Below, piece by piece: positions 56,001-64,000 of a stretch of 64,000 nt of DNA. Below the pieces are notes generated by a model. That model made no database searches. It saw only the letters and a list, made by a program, of their open reading frames with translations, and was not told where the DNA came from. The position numbers and the translations under genes were made by a program. How positions within the stretch are numbered: position 1 is the stretch's first letter; each line of letters begins with the position of its first letter. The stretch is from an uncultured Alphaproteobacteria bacterium (lineage in GTDB: Bacteria > Pseudomonadota > Alphaproteobacteria > Rhodobacterales > Rhodobacteraceae), in assembly GCA_902578545.1 (NCBI GenBank), contig CACHDI010000003.1, positions 1 through 64,000 of the forward strand. The letters are read 5' to 3'.

Positions 56001-57062
56001 TCCAGCAGGATTTAGATCTAAAGTTTTTCCCGAATCTACATCCTGACTTAAGGCCACAATATCATTATCATCTACCGTCGTATCTTTTAAACCAATATAA
56101 TAGGATTTAACGGCACTATTAACAGTACTTGCAGTATCTGGATCTGAAGTAGAAATCAAAGTTGATAATTTAGCTTGCGAATTTAAACTAACTGTTTTTG
56201 TAACTGTACTATCTTTTTGAGATCCATAAGCCCCAGAAGTAACGCCACCCATAGTTATAGATGGAGGTTCATTAAAATCAGTTGTACCAGCAAGCGTTAT
56301 TGTATAAGGATTTTTTGCTTCTGAAGTGGCTGCGAATTTGGAAGGATCATTAGCTTCAATCTTAAGGTAATATGTTCCTTTTTTCGTATTACCCGTTGAA
56401 GAAATTATAAAATTTAAATTTGCATTACTGGAGCCTACAGTTTTAGAAAGTAAATTATTATTTCCATCTTTTTGAACTTGACCATTACCATCAACCACAG
56501 AAGCCTTATAAAAAGTGGCATCCTTAGCTGTAGCAGCAACGGTAATAGCAACAGTTTTTCCATCAGTGGGTCCGGTAGTAAAAGCATAATAATCGACGTC
56601 ACTACCATCAGCTGAAGAAGAAGTTCCTAATATACCCTGATAAGCAGCATTAGGGACAAGTCTATCGGCAGTAGCAATCGAACCATTAGGTTCAGTTTCA
56701 ACTGTAGGAGTAACACCAGCTTTAATTGAGTAATTAGCTGTTGAAGTGGTCGTACCTTTTTCAATTTTAACATAATAGTTTGTATTAGCAGCCAGTGATG
56801 CCGAAACTGTTTTACTTAAACCAGTTGTAATAGAGGCCCCTGATAAGGCTGTATCACTGGCATTTACGATAGAAACGGTAAATTCATTATCATTGGTGGT
56901 GGATGATAAACCTGTAAAATCTAAAGATAATTTAGAAGCAACACTTACCTGAGGTAATTTAAAGTAATCTTTATCCGATGGTGTGGCTATATTATCTGTT
57001 ACTGATGATCCTAACGTTATTTCAGTAGGATTTGATGCTATCGAACCGTATGCGTCAGCCAT
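53091..57062 (-). CDS. 1323-aa secreted repeat protein with pre-peptidase-like N-terminus and dockerin-like C-terminus
   Basis: Residues 1-270 hold two PPC-like beta domains: DKDYFKLPQVSVASKLSLDF with NTNYYVKIEKG, then VDYYAFTTGPTDGKTVAITV with KGTYYLKIEAND. Such domains accompany secreted enzymes and adhesins. Next come SAGxD modules, a Calx-beta-like stretch (about 575-680), the 848-bp-repeat segment shared with the 748-aa protein (about 698-980), the GSGYGNFKFKVHDGLSYS beta region, a small beta domain, the dockerin-like doublet (about 1203-1261) and a tail ending AYILGDMNGSYADILAGG. AGGGGT five bases before ATG 57062 is a plausible ribosome binding site. It begins 37 bases after the RTX gene and is probably co-transcribed. 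Confidence 0.75.
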   Translation of the reverse strand: MADAYGSIASNPTEITLGSSVTDNIATPSDKDYFKLPQVSVASKLSLDFTGLSSTTNDNEFTVSIVNASDTALSGASITTGLSKTVSASLAANTNYYVKIEKGTTTSTANYSIKAGVTPTVETEPNGSIATADRLVPNAAYQGILGTSSSADGSDVDYYAFTTGPTDGKTVAITVAATAKDATFYKASVVDGNGQVQKDGNNNLLSKTVGSSNANLNFIISSTGNTKKGTYYLKIEANDPSKFAATSEAKNPYTITLAGTTDFNEPPSITMGGVTSGAYGSQKDSTVTKTVSLNSQAKLSTLISTSDPDTASTVNSAVKSYYIGLKDTTVDDNDIVALSQDVDSGKTLDLNPAGTSGSVRKAAILNSSKGSAITVTSAADDSDITFAIAGNALAMDLNGDGDTSDTGEGAGTITETIKGANNGVATTTRTFTTVTSVTSSAAADGKVSVGVDNSGRIVYDSNGNGNIDTAIGGMTTTGTGFFKDITATQFATAKYVGSTVAETDQQTIFAAVIDNSGSAVKDISTSGVVTQKFNTQSVSLTVTDGNAGTALKEGTAGSSPSFGGGDGTGYHTLTFDLDSAYNDTNNNVRVKITAKNADGSTSNDLTLGGSHVANGIITLAHNQKQQKLIVSGTADGAVEGSETVSLHYEVLSDNAAYNGLIMPSTSFTINEVKATFTASGLTFSSSGTADGQLRYDALSNTVTGKNAGQILDLNGTLSSTAKGSGFATPQIVAITSAGNDGTANVKFKVEGTTDGSTAASPQTISAVNGGTAYTTTPLKTVTKITVMDQNTTGAVSAGIASLLESSSYSAAQAATYTIKATEIPTGIDPLKVEISFAEGTAVFDYGETFQATSREFMVDDDKISTLTSGSTQNGNLTLVGGSTISFSSPHHVTITGATDESAVWFQIKGATAASATDTEWVQGKDSAGAVVSTKAFKTVTSIKVVTADNGDTAGTSAGKLKAGVTDENKEYTVTVFAPQDSTDELNPHNVAIKHAIYQNDAVAQAYIGEIKDKSVSVQDVNAPVAADNTVQTSKNTTYTFKTADFGYSDADGDPMTKVQIVKTGSKYEAAGDLEYNTAGTTWVDISDSLNEISVENIGKLRFTPDTDAGGSGYGNFKFKVHDGLSYSANSATMKVNVGDSVQTTIKYFKQSGGADQLIKSTTIIVKDEAGTNDLYTGAYKTNTSGVVDFTGVTDAYYNMSFSVSQAVAKSAINIEDVSEALDISAGTNSSPTQKQKVTADINRDGKINIEDVADILDISAGKSTASTAVGVFRDSTKSSPFDGKDSSNKSQSLIKITAGNNMNFDAYILGDMNGSYADILAGG
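54124..54971 (-). repeat. 848-bp near-identical segment, copy B
   Basis: This is the partner of 36235-37082 and lies in frame inside the 1323-aa gene. The last 430 bases of the segment show no mismatch by eye. Confidence 0.9.
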
Positions 57063-57099
57063 GAAAGACCCCTATTTTTTGTTATGTTTATATTTTCAT

Positions 57100-60000
57100 T
57101 TAAAGAACTTCCACAACTATGAAATTAGCAGTAGACAAGCTTTCACTATTTACCCCCTCAAGTAAAATAGTATTGTTAGTACCGCCAAGGTTAATCAAAG
57201 CACCATCCGTTGTAGACGTTACTCTTGAATAAACATTGGCAGCAGTAGTAATAGATTCTCCATTTACATTTTTTAATACCTTGATAACGTCACCAGAAGT
57301 TTTATCAGGATTAAAATCTTTTATTCGATCAACACCGGTACCGGAGCCAAAGATAAATTCATCTTTACCACCTCCACCTTCAAGGATATCACTCTTAGTA
57401 GTCGAATTTATTTCATCAGCGAAGTTTGAACCTTTCTGATTTACAAGCTCAGTTATACCTGTTGCTAAATCGAAAGTAACTGTTTCAGCAGATTGAGGTG
57501 TAAGTTCCATCATGCCATTAGTAAATTCTAATGCTTCAACTTCACAAACAATATCTATTTCTGTTGACGAAGCATTATTGTTTTTGACTTCATAAACAGG
57601 TCTTATCTCATGACCATCATAAATTTGATAATTCGTAATACCAGCACTTTCTCCCGTATCTCCTGTATCACCATCACCATTCGTATCTACTGCTGCAATG
57701 TTACAGATAAAAATCTCATCCGCATTCATATTTGTTGAAGACATGCTCACTTCATATTCTCCAGCATCAGTGAAATCACCATCACCATTAAGATCTTTTG
57801 AAATTTTGCCATCTGTTAAAACGTCAGCTTTTTTATCGCCGTCCATGTCTAAATAAAAAGAACTTAAACCAACATTAACATTACCATTGGTTGCTCCATC
57901 TGAAGTAATTCCCGTAACCGTTTTAAATTCTTTAGTAGTGTAGGATGTACCAGCATTCGCACCTGAGATTTTTTCCGTGATAGATGTACCAGCATCATCT
58001 GTTCCCGTGATTGTAAATGTTAAGCTACTATCATCTCCTGTACTTTTTATTTTTACATTTTGAGATTTCATTAAATTTACAGTTCCACCAGACGCCTTGT
58101 CACCGTTTAAAGCAATGGTTCCAGATCCCGATAGATTAATATTTGTAGTAATACTATTTTCGGCTCCAGCTACTTCAAATGTGTCTGCCGTTCCGTCATT
58201 ATTAGCATCAAAATCCTTTTTAACTGTAACAGCTGTAGCTTTTGTAACGGATGAAAAAATCGTTGGTTTTACATTGGTAGAAATCTGATCATCGGTAATT
58301 TTCTTTTCAGAAGAAGTAACTGTCGCTGTTTTACCGATTGTAACGTCACCGTTATTTTTGGTATCTGATGAAATTTGAGTAACTGTTTTAAAGGTTTTGG
58401 AAGTAGTAACTGTTCCTCCTTTTGCTCCATAAATTACTTCTGTAATATCATTATTATTTACATCTTTTCCAGTTACGGTAAATTTAGTCTTAGTTTCATC
58501 AGCTGCACTCTTAATAGTTATTTGTGCTCCAGTTCCTAGGTCTCTATCACCCTTGAGGGTATAGTTGCCACCACTATCATTTGAAATTGTTGCTGCTGCT
58601 GCCACACCATCTTCAGAAGAACCAGAAGCCTCTGTCACATCAAGAGTTGTAAGAATACATTGGCCACTCGCATCAATAATCCCATTACAAACAATAAAGC
58701 CATTTTGCGTTACGGTGAAATCAGCACTTTCGCCATCATCATTGGTATCACCATCACCATTAAGATCAACAGCTGCGCTCTTACCATTAAAGACAGCCAC
58801 ATCCTTTAATGCCTCTCCGTTTGAATCAGTTCCTCTATTGGCTCCACCAAACAAAAAGTCAGCACCATCACCACCGATTAAAGTATCAGCACCATCACCA
58901 GCTGAGATTACATCCGCTCCTTTACCACCATCGATAATATCTTTTTGAACTGTAAAACCAGATACAATACCAGCTTCAACTCCCCCTGATTGTGTAGTAT
59001 TTTCTGCAGTAATGGATGTTACTGTTTTAAATGATTTAGTACCCTTGGCTGTCCCGGCATTAGCTCCCGAAATAACCTCATAAATAGTATTATCGTTTGC
59101 ATCTGTACCTTTGATCGTAAATGTGTTGGATGTTTCATTTCCGGCGCTTGTAATAGTTACATATTTTCCGCCTAAAGTAGCCTCATTAACATCACCATTT
59201 AAGCCAGAAGAAGTTACTGCACTTCCCGCATTCATTGCTCCTGATTTAAACAAACCATCAGTATCAGCACCATCACCAACAGTTGCGCCTGCAACATCAT
59301 TGGCAGAACCTGAAGCACCTTTTGTAATAACTTTATCGATTTTACCGTCACCATCTTCGTCCACTTGGGTCGTCGTTGTTTTGGTAGATGCTGTCACATA
59401 AATATCGTCAAACTCAATTCCCTCAATATTTTTAGCGTAAACAATAATATCGTCTGTAGTATCAGAATCTGTACTGTTTTTATTCCAATATTTCTTCCAT
59501 CCAGTTCCTGTTAATCCAGTGGTGCCATCTGCACTCGTGGCAGTTTCCCAATCAGCTTGTTTGCCATAAAGACGCAAGGTATCGTTACCAGCACCTCCAT
59601 CAACTTTTTCTCCTTGATCTTTTGACCGTGAACCAGGATCGATAAAGTCATCACCAGCACCAGCAAGAATGGTATCTATACCCTTGCCACCGTCAATGAA
59701 ATTATTACCATCAAAGATCGTTGCAAGACTAATTGATGCATCTGAAACCCAAGTCGGTCGTAATGCATTTAAATCAGAAGTATTAGCTGCGGAAATAGTA
59801 TCGTCAGCCAATGAACCCAATATATCTGCAAAATCAATAACAAAGTCAAAGTCAAAGTCCTCGACAAACATTTCCATACTAGATCTAAACATACCATCTG
59901 AGAATTCAAAATTCTCAACCTCAAAAACGAGATCTGAAACTGTGGCAGAACCACTTTTTTCAGAGGAAGAAACCGACCCATCACCATCAATATCTTTAGT

Positions 60001-63000
60001 TGTTACAGTGAACCCTTTAACAGCAGTTGAGCCGCCAGCAACTCCAGATGCCGATGTAAATATCTTAATATCGCCATTAGCATCTTTTTCATAAGTTCCA
60101 TCAGTCTTTACACCAATCCACTTTGAAGTTGATTCAATGGTATAAATATCAGCGCTTCCAGCAAAAGAGGCTGTATCTATAGCACCTTCTCCATTACCAC
60201 CAATAAGAGTATCAGCGCCTTCTCCACCTATTAGAAAGTCGTCACCTTTTCCTCCTGACAAGACATCAGCACCTTTTGCACCTTCAAGTTTTTCATCCAT
60301 ATCAGAACCTTCAAGAGTATCAGCACCACTTGTACCTTTTTTACCTCCCACATCTGGCTTACCGTCACCATCAAGATCCTTAAATGTCTCTACTTTTTTA
60401 AAGCCTAGATATCCGTCCGAAAATTCAATACCTTCAATTCCATAAAGTGTGTCTGTTCCTTCTGAAGCCGTTTCATCTGTACTGCTATCCACGACTTTCA
60501 CAAAACCATCAGACTGATACCCTGTATCAGACTTATTTCCTTTGCTATCATAGAAGGTGACCGTGTATCTTGATTCAACACCAGAATAGATCGCTACATC
60601 ATCACCAGGATTTCCCCAATCATCTAAGCCATTTCCTCCACCGTAAATCGTGTCGTTTCCTTGACCACCTTTAATTCTATCAGGTCCATCTTCCCCTTTA
60701 ATATTATCAGATCCTTTACCTCCAAAAATACTATCTGAAGAGTCACTACCCGTAATAGTATCACTAAAAATACTACCAGATACAAAGTAGCCTTTTTCAA
60801 CTTCTGATTGTGTTTTAGGATCCCACATTTTAATTTGTGATTTTGTAGCACTTACAAAAATCTGTTGATCTGCAAATTCTAATATTTCAACATTAGTAAT
60901 AGTATTTACGCCATCACCATTAGGGTCTGTATCCGTAACGGTTAAAGTTAAAACGCCATTAACATCTTTATCTTCAATAGTATAATCTGCATAATTGCCA
61001 TCAAAACTTACAATATCAAAAACAGCCTCACCAGACCATTGATCCGTACCATTTGCACCACCATCCACTATATCATTACCCGCTCCTGGCTTAATGAAAT
61101 CTCCACCAATACCTCCAGAAATCGTATCATTTCCTGCATTACCCCAAAGATCATCATTACCTGCACCACCATCAATCTTGTCTGATCCCGACGTACCTGT
61201 AACGGCCCTTCTAACTTCTAAGCCGGTAACGGGATCAATGTCTATAAACTCTTCTTTTGAAAGAGGTAAATGTTGATCTTGAAACTCAATAAACTCCACA
61301 TTTGTTAAGACATCAGTGCCAGTTCCACCCAAACTTTCAGGAAGTGAATCTTTTACAACCACAAATTGCTGATTTGCTCCATAACCTGAAATTATTTTTG
61401 TTTGATTATTGACAGAAGAGGCCATACCTGTATTCGCGATGGCATCTGCAAGTGCAGCATCACCATTGGTATATGTATTGATTGTATAATTCTTAGCAGG
61501 ACCAGAATAAAGTGCTGTGTCTTTAGGAACCCATCCAAACTGAGACGCACCGTTAGCACCACCATCAATAAAATCATTTCCTCCATCACCAGAAATTCTA
61601 TCACCACCCGCATAACCAAAAATAACGTCATCTCCACCTTTACCACGAATTTCATTATCGCCAGCTACATCTTGAGAAGTTGTGGAAGTGGCAGAAGCAA
61701 CTCCAATTTTAATATTTCCAGTTGAGTCATTTCCAGATGCTGAAATCTTTGTAACAGTTAAGAAAGATTTAGTGCTTGTCGCAATCTTGTTATTACTTGT
61801 TCCATTTGCTCCAGTTACTTTTTCAGTCTGTTGATTACCATTTGAGTCCGTACCAGTAATGGTAAATTCTCGACCGGTATCATCTTGCGCACTGGTTATT
61901 GCTATTTGATGGGCTTGATTAAAAGAAATAGACCCTCCTCCTACAAGAGAAATTGAAGTCGCATTATTGGCAATAGTGCTTGATGCAAAAACACAATCAT
62001 CATCAAGAGCCGTATCTAAGTAAGACCCCGTACCCCAATTTCTTATGTCATCAGCGCCATCTGTTCCTTTTACTTCAACCCAGTCATAGCCGTTGGTTAC
62101 ATCGTTATCCCAATTGTTCAATTCAATTCGCAGTCCCAAATCAATGGAACTTTCCTTAAATTGAACCATTTCAACATCGATCAACAGGTCATTTCCAGAC
62201 CCACCCATATTAGAAGGCAACATATCCACTACTAAATAAGCAGTGGTAGTCATACTGGCATAGTCACTAGAACTAGCAGTCTTTTTGACAACATTATATC
62301 CATCTAAATTAATGACACCACCTGTGGTAATGTCAGTATCACTCTCAATCTTTCCAGAAACATCATAGATGGACTGGGATCCAGGGGTTAATGAGCTACC
62401 ATTAACTTTTACAGTAAATACTTTATATCGTGCTTCAATACCATTATATTCAGCCTTATCTAAATCACGCCAAGTATCACCTGAGGTACCATTAGCTCCA
62501 CCCTTGAGAATATCATGGCCTTTACCCCCAATAAGTCTGTCACCTCCAGCTAAACCAGAAAGAAGATCATTACCGGCATTTCCTGATAGTGTGTCAGTCC
62601 CGTTATCACCTTGAAGATTCGTATCGTCAAATGGAGTTCCCTCTTGAAAACTTTCTTTGATTGTTTCCCCAGTAAACCAATCAGTAAATTCCCAAGTGTC
62701 TGAGAAAGGCTTAATATCAAGAAAGTCATCCGAGAAACCAATTGCTTCAATGTCTACAAGAACATTTAAACCCACAGACCCTTTCTCTGTCCCCGGTAAG
62801 GTGTCCGTAACTAAAAGAGCGTCCATCCAGGTGAAATTAGAAACTGTGCCCGCTATAACTGTGCCCGCAGTGTCACCACTTGCCTTGATTTCAGTCACTT
62901 GAGAAAAGATTTTAGTTCCCTTAACAGTAGCATTAGCAGCACCACCGGCTATGGTTTCGGTCTGATCTTTTCCTTGATAATCTTTTCCTGTTACAAGAAA

Positions 63001-64000
63001 ACTAATACTTGCCCCAGCTTCATTTCCGTCACTCGTGATGGAGATATATTTTCCAGATCCAAGATTTCCATTGCCGTTTAAAGCCAGATTGGTATTACCG
63101 GTTGTATTGGTTCCGGTGCTACCAGTTAAAGCATCATTATCAGCCCCCGTCGTCGTAATTGTTGAGGAATTAAATGCGTTAACCGTTGTATTTATGGACA
63201 CATCCTCAGAATAATCCTCAGATTTAGCCACTTTCCCATTATAATTATAAATTATAAATTGATCATCACTGGTGTGTGTCATTAAACCAGTATCTGCATT
63301 AACCATAACTTTAATTTGAGAAACTTCAGTACGCGCAAATGGAGCATCGTGAAAGAGAGCTTCATCCCTAAACCAACTAGCATTAGGATCACCACTATTA
63401 TTATTTAATCCACCATGTATGTAATCAGCTCCAGTACCTGGGGTAATTCTGTCAGCTCCATTTCCAGCAACTATATCATCATCACCCCCCATGCTCTCAA
63501 TGTCATTATTATTATCATCACCTTTAAAAAGATCGCCGAATTCTGTACCCTTCATGAAATGTATTTTACCATTATGATCCCTAAAGATTTCAGGAAGCAA
63601 TAGTACATCTTTCCAATCCATCACTCCTTCTTTGAACGAAAGCTTTTCGATACCGTAAAGCGTATCTTTACCATCGCCAGCACTGCCAGGCCTTGTATCT
63701 TCTACCGTTACCTGAGTAATACGTGGATTAGATACAGTTGCAAATTTATTGAATAAAGCCTCAGCCAATATTAAATCGGCAGTATCAGGTGCACCACTAC
63801 TACCATCCCAATTAATTGGTCCACCATCTGAAGCTCCCCAAGCAACAACCTCTTTCGTTGGATCCAATCGATGTTCGTCATTGGAGACTACTGTAACCGT
63901 ACCTCCTCCGGTAACGGCAATAGTCACTACATTACCCGTGGCAGAAGCAGTAAAATCACTATGACCATTGATTGCTGTTGCAAGATTAGTTGCAGTTGTA
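57100..64000 (-). CDS. Very large RTX calcium-binding protein, N-terminus outside window
   Basis: The frame is open to the right edge, giving at least 2299 codons. The GTG at 63925-63927 is internal. About eight blocks of RTX nonapeptides (GGxGxDxUx type, for example GNAGNDLLSGLAGGDRLIGG and GAGNDDLWGNAGNDTISGG) alternate with segments of 80-130 aa. Those segments carry A-x-YxG and GTDxLxxVExxxF, a pattern of type I-secreted giant adhesins. Five SAGxD modules are inserted. The C-terminus has a last RTX block, FIFGSGTGVDRIKDF, and a hydrophobic end FIVVEVL, typical of a type I secretion signal. Calcium should trigger folding outside the cell. The function is probably adhesion or surface layer. 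Confidence 0.8.
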   Translation of the reverse strand, partial: TTATNLATAINGHSDFTASATGNVVTIAVTGGGTVTVVSNDEHRLDPTKEVVAWGASDGGPINWDGSSGAPDTADLILAEALFNKFATVSNPRITQVTVEDTRPGSAGDGKDTLYGIEKLSFKEGVMDWKDVLLLPEIFRDHNGKIHFMKGTEFGDLFKGDDNNNDIESMGGDDDIVAGNGADRITPGTGADYIHGGLNNNSGDPNASWFRDEALFHDAPFARTEVSQIKVMVNADTGLMTHTSDDQFIIYNYNGKVAKSEDYSEDVSINTTVNAFNSSTITTTGADNDALTGSTGTNTTGNTNLALNGNGNLGSGKYISITSDGNEAGASISFLVTGKDYQGKDQTETIAGGAANATVKGTKIFSQVTEIKASGDTAGTVIAGTVSNFTWMDALLVTDTLPGTEKGSVGLNVLVDIEAIGFSDDFLDIKPFSDTWEFTDWFTGETIKESFQEGTPFDDTNLQGDNGTDTLSGNAGNDLLSGLAGGDRLIGGKGHDILKGGANGTSGDTWRDLDKAEYNGIEARYKVFTVKVNGSSLTPGSQSIYDVSGKIESDTDITTGGVINLDGYNVVKKTASSSDYASMTTTAYLVVDMLPSNMGGSGNDLLIDVEMVQFKESSIDLGLRIELNNWDNDVTNGYDWVEVKGTDGADDIRNWGTGSYLDTALDDDCVFASSTIANNATSISLVGGGSISFNQAHQIAITSAQDDTGREFTITGTDSNGNQQTEKVTGANGTSNNKIATSTKSFLTVTKISASGNDSTGNIKIGVASATSTTSQDVAGDNEIRGKGGDDVIFGYAGGDRISGDGGNDFIDGGANGASQFGWVPKDTALYSGPAKNYTINTYTNGDAALADAIANTGMASSVNNQTKIISGYGANQQFVVVKDSLPESLGGTGTDVLTNVEFIEFQDQHLPLSKEEFIDIDPVTGLEVRRAVTGTSGSDKIDGGAGNDDLWGNAGNDTISGGIGGDFIKPGAGNDIVDGGANGTDQWSGEAVFDIVSFDGNYADYTIEDKDVNGVLTLTVTDTDPNGDGVNTITNVEILEFADQQIFVSATKSQIKMWDPKTQSEVEKGYFVSGSIFSDTITGSDSSDSIFGGKGSDNIKGEDGPDRIKGGQGNDTIYGGGNGLDDWGNPGDDVAIYSGVESRYTVTFYDSKGNKSDTGYQSDGFVKVVDSSTDETASEGTDTLYGIEGIEFSDGYLGFKKVETFKDLDGDGKPDVGGKKGTSGADTLEGSDMDEKLEGAKGADVLSGGKGDDFLIGGEGADTLIGGNGEGAIDTASFAGSADIYTIESTSKWIGVKTDGTYEKDANGDIKIFTSASGVAGGSTAVKGFTVTTKDIDGDGSVSSSEKSGSATVSDLVFEVENFEFSDGMFRSSMEMFVEDFDFDFVIDFADILGSLADDTISAANTSDLNALRPTWVSDASISLATIFDGNNFIDGGKGIDTILAGAGDDFIDPGSRSKDQGEKVDGGAGNDTLRLYGKQADWETATSADGTTGLTGTGWKKYWNKNSTDSDTTDDIIVYAKNIEGIEFDDIYVTASTKTTTTQVDEDGDGKIDKVITKGASGSANDVAGATVGDGADTDGLFKSGAMNAGSAVTSSGLNGDVNEATLGGKYVTITSAGNETSNTFTIKGTDANDNTIYEVISGANAGTAKGTKSFKTVTSITAENTTQSGGVEAGIVSGFTVQKDIIDGGKGADVISAGDGADTLIGGDGADFLFGGANRGTDSNGEALKDVAVFNGKSAAVDLNGDGDTNDDGESADFTVTQNGFIVCNGIIDASGQCILTTLDVTEASGSSEDGVAAAATISNDSGGNYTLKGDRDLGTGAQITIKSAADETKTKFTVTGKDVNNNDITEVIYGAKGGTVTTSKTFKTVTQISSDTKNNGDVTIGKTATVTSSEKKITDDQISTNVKPTIFSSVTKATAVTVKKDFDANNDGTADTFEVAGAENSITTNINLSGSGTIALNGDKASGGTVNLMKSQNVKIKSTGDDSSLTFTITGTDDAGTSITEKISGANAGTSYTTKEFKTVTGITSDGATNGNVNVGLSSFYLDMDGDKKADVLTDGKISKDLNGDGDFTDAGEYEVSMSSTNMNADEIFICNIAAVDTNGDGDTGDTGESAGITNYQIYDGHEIRPVYEVKNNNASSTEIDIVCEVEALEFTNGMMELTPQSAETVTFDLATGITELVNQKGSNFADEINSTTKSDILEGGGGKDEFIFGSGTGVDRIKDFNPDKTSGDVIKVLKNVNGESITTAANVYSRVTSTTDGALINLGGTNNTILLEGVNSESLSTANFIVVEVL

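Noticed and set aside
58565-60094. Plus-strand ORFs of 127 and 141 codons opposite the RTX gene
   Set aside because: They are Pro/Ser/Ala-rich reverse readings of RTX and beta-repeat codons; the minus-strand frame is continuous and matches known repeats.
1-64000. tRNA, rRNA or tmRNA genes
   Set aside because: I looked for cloverleaf-like GC-rich stretches in the gaps and found none that I could fold convincingly by eye.

Overview
The window comes from an AT-rich Gram-negative bacterium, most likely a marine proteobacterium. The evidence is a Wza-type outer-membrane exporter, a beta-barrel protein, lipoprotein-type signals and type I-secretion-style RTX proteins. The isoprenyl transferase (29935-30657) looks alphaproteobacterial to me (CPDL, IRTAGNQRISNFLLWQ), but a 44-codon fragment at 4385-4519 faintly recalls a gamma/betaproteobacterial family. 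I therefore leave the class open.

Region 1 (1-25.5 kb, all + strand) is a surface-glycan (capsule or O-antigen) island. It holds nucleotide-sugar dehydrogenases and epimerases, several glycosyltransferase candidates, a PglC-type initiating phosphoglycosyltransferase, a polymerase-like membrane protein and a PglK-like ABC flippase. Its core (6.7-15.7 kb) is an almost gap-free operon that mixes two chemistries. One is nonulosonate-type: a CMP-sugar synthetase and a NANS/NeuB-like PEP-condensing synthase. The other is heptose-type: an HddA kinase, GmhA isomerase and GmhB-like phosphatase. It also has a transaldolase, a class IV aminotransferase, an inositol-monophosphatase-like protein, two SDRs and a TIM-barrel isomerase. 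Two sugar-nucleotidyltransferase genes (6190-6321 and 16692-17038) are broken remnants, so the island is turning over.

Region 2 (25.5-26.5 kb) holds no convincing gene. Parts of it are more GC-rich than the flanks. A promoter with a perfect palindrome between its -35 and -10 boxes lies at its right end.

Region 3 (26.5-31.5 kb, +) is the export module: a Wzc-like chain-length protein with a degenerate kinase domain, a Wza-like exporter, an undecaprenyl diphosphate synthase away from its usual neighbours, and a small beta-barrel protein.

Region 4 (31.6-64 kb) is a cluster of very large surface or secreted proteins. A 1078-aa putative lipoprotein and a 1085-aa serralysin-type metalloprotease are on the + strand. 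On the - strand are a 748-aa protein with a cupredoxin domain, a 4130-aa protein (DUF4347, calpain-like protease, about 17 Calx-beta repeats, about 10 RCC1-like repeats), a 1323-aa repeat protein and an RTX protein of at least 2299 aa that runs off the right edge. Three of them share a C-terminal module: a small beta domain, a dockerin-like Ca-loop doublet and a tail ending in a GD.(N/D)G.Y motif. Four share a recurring 65-75-aa module, and an approximately 848-bp segment is nearly identical in two of them. No type I secretion genes are in the window.

The least familiar items are the calpain-containing giant with its dockerin-like relatives, and the hybrid nonulosonate/heptose operon. All functions are read from sequence motifs; no search was run.
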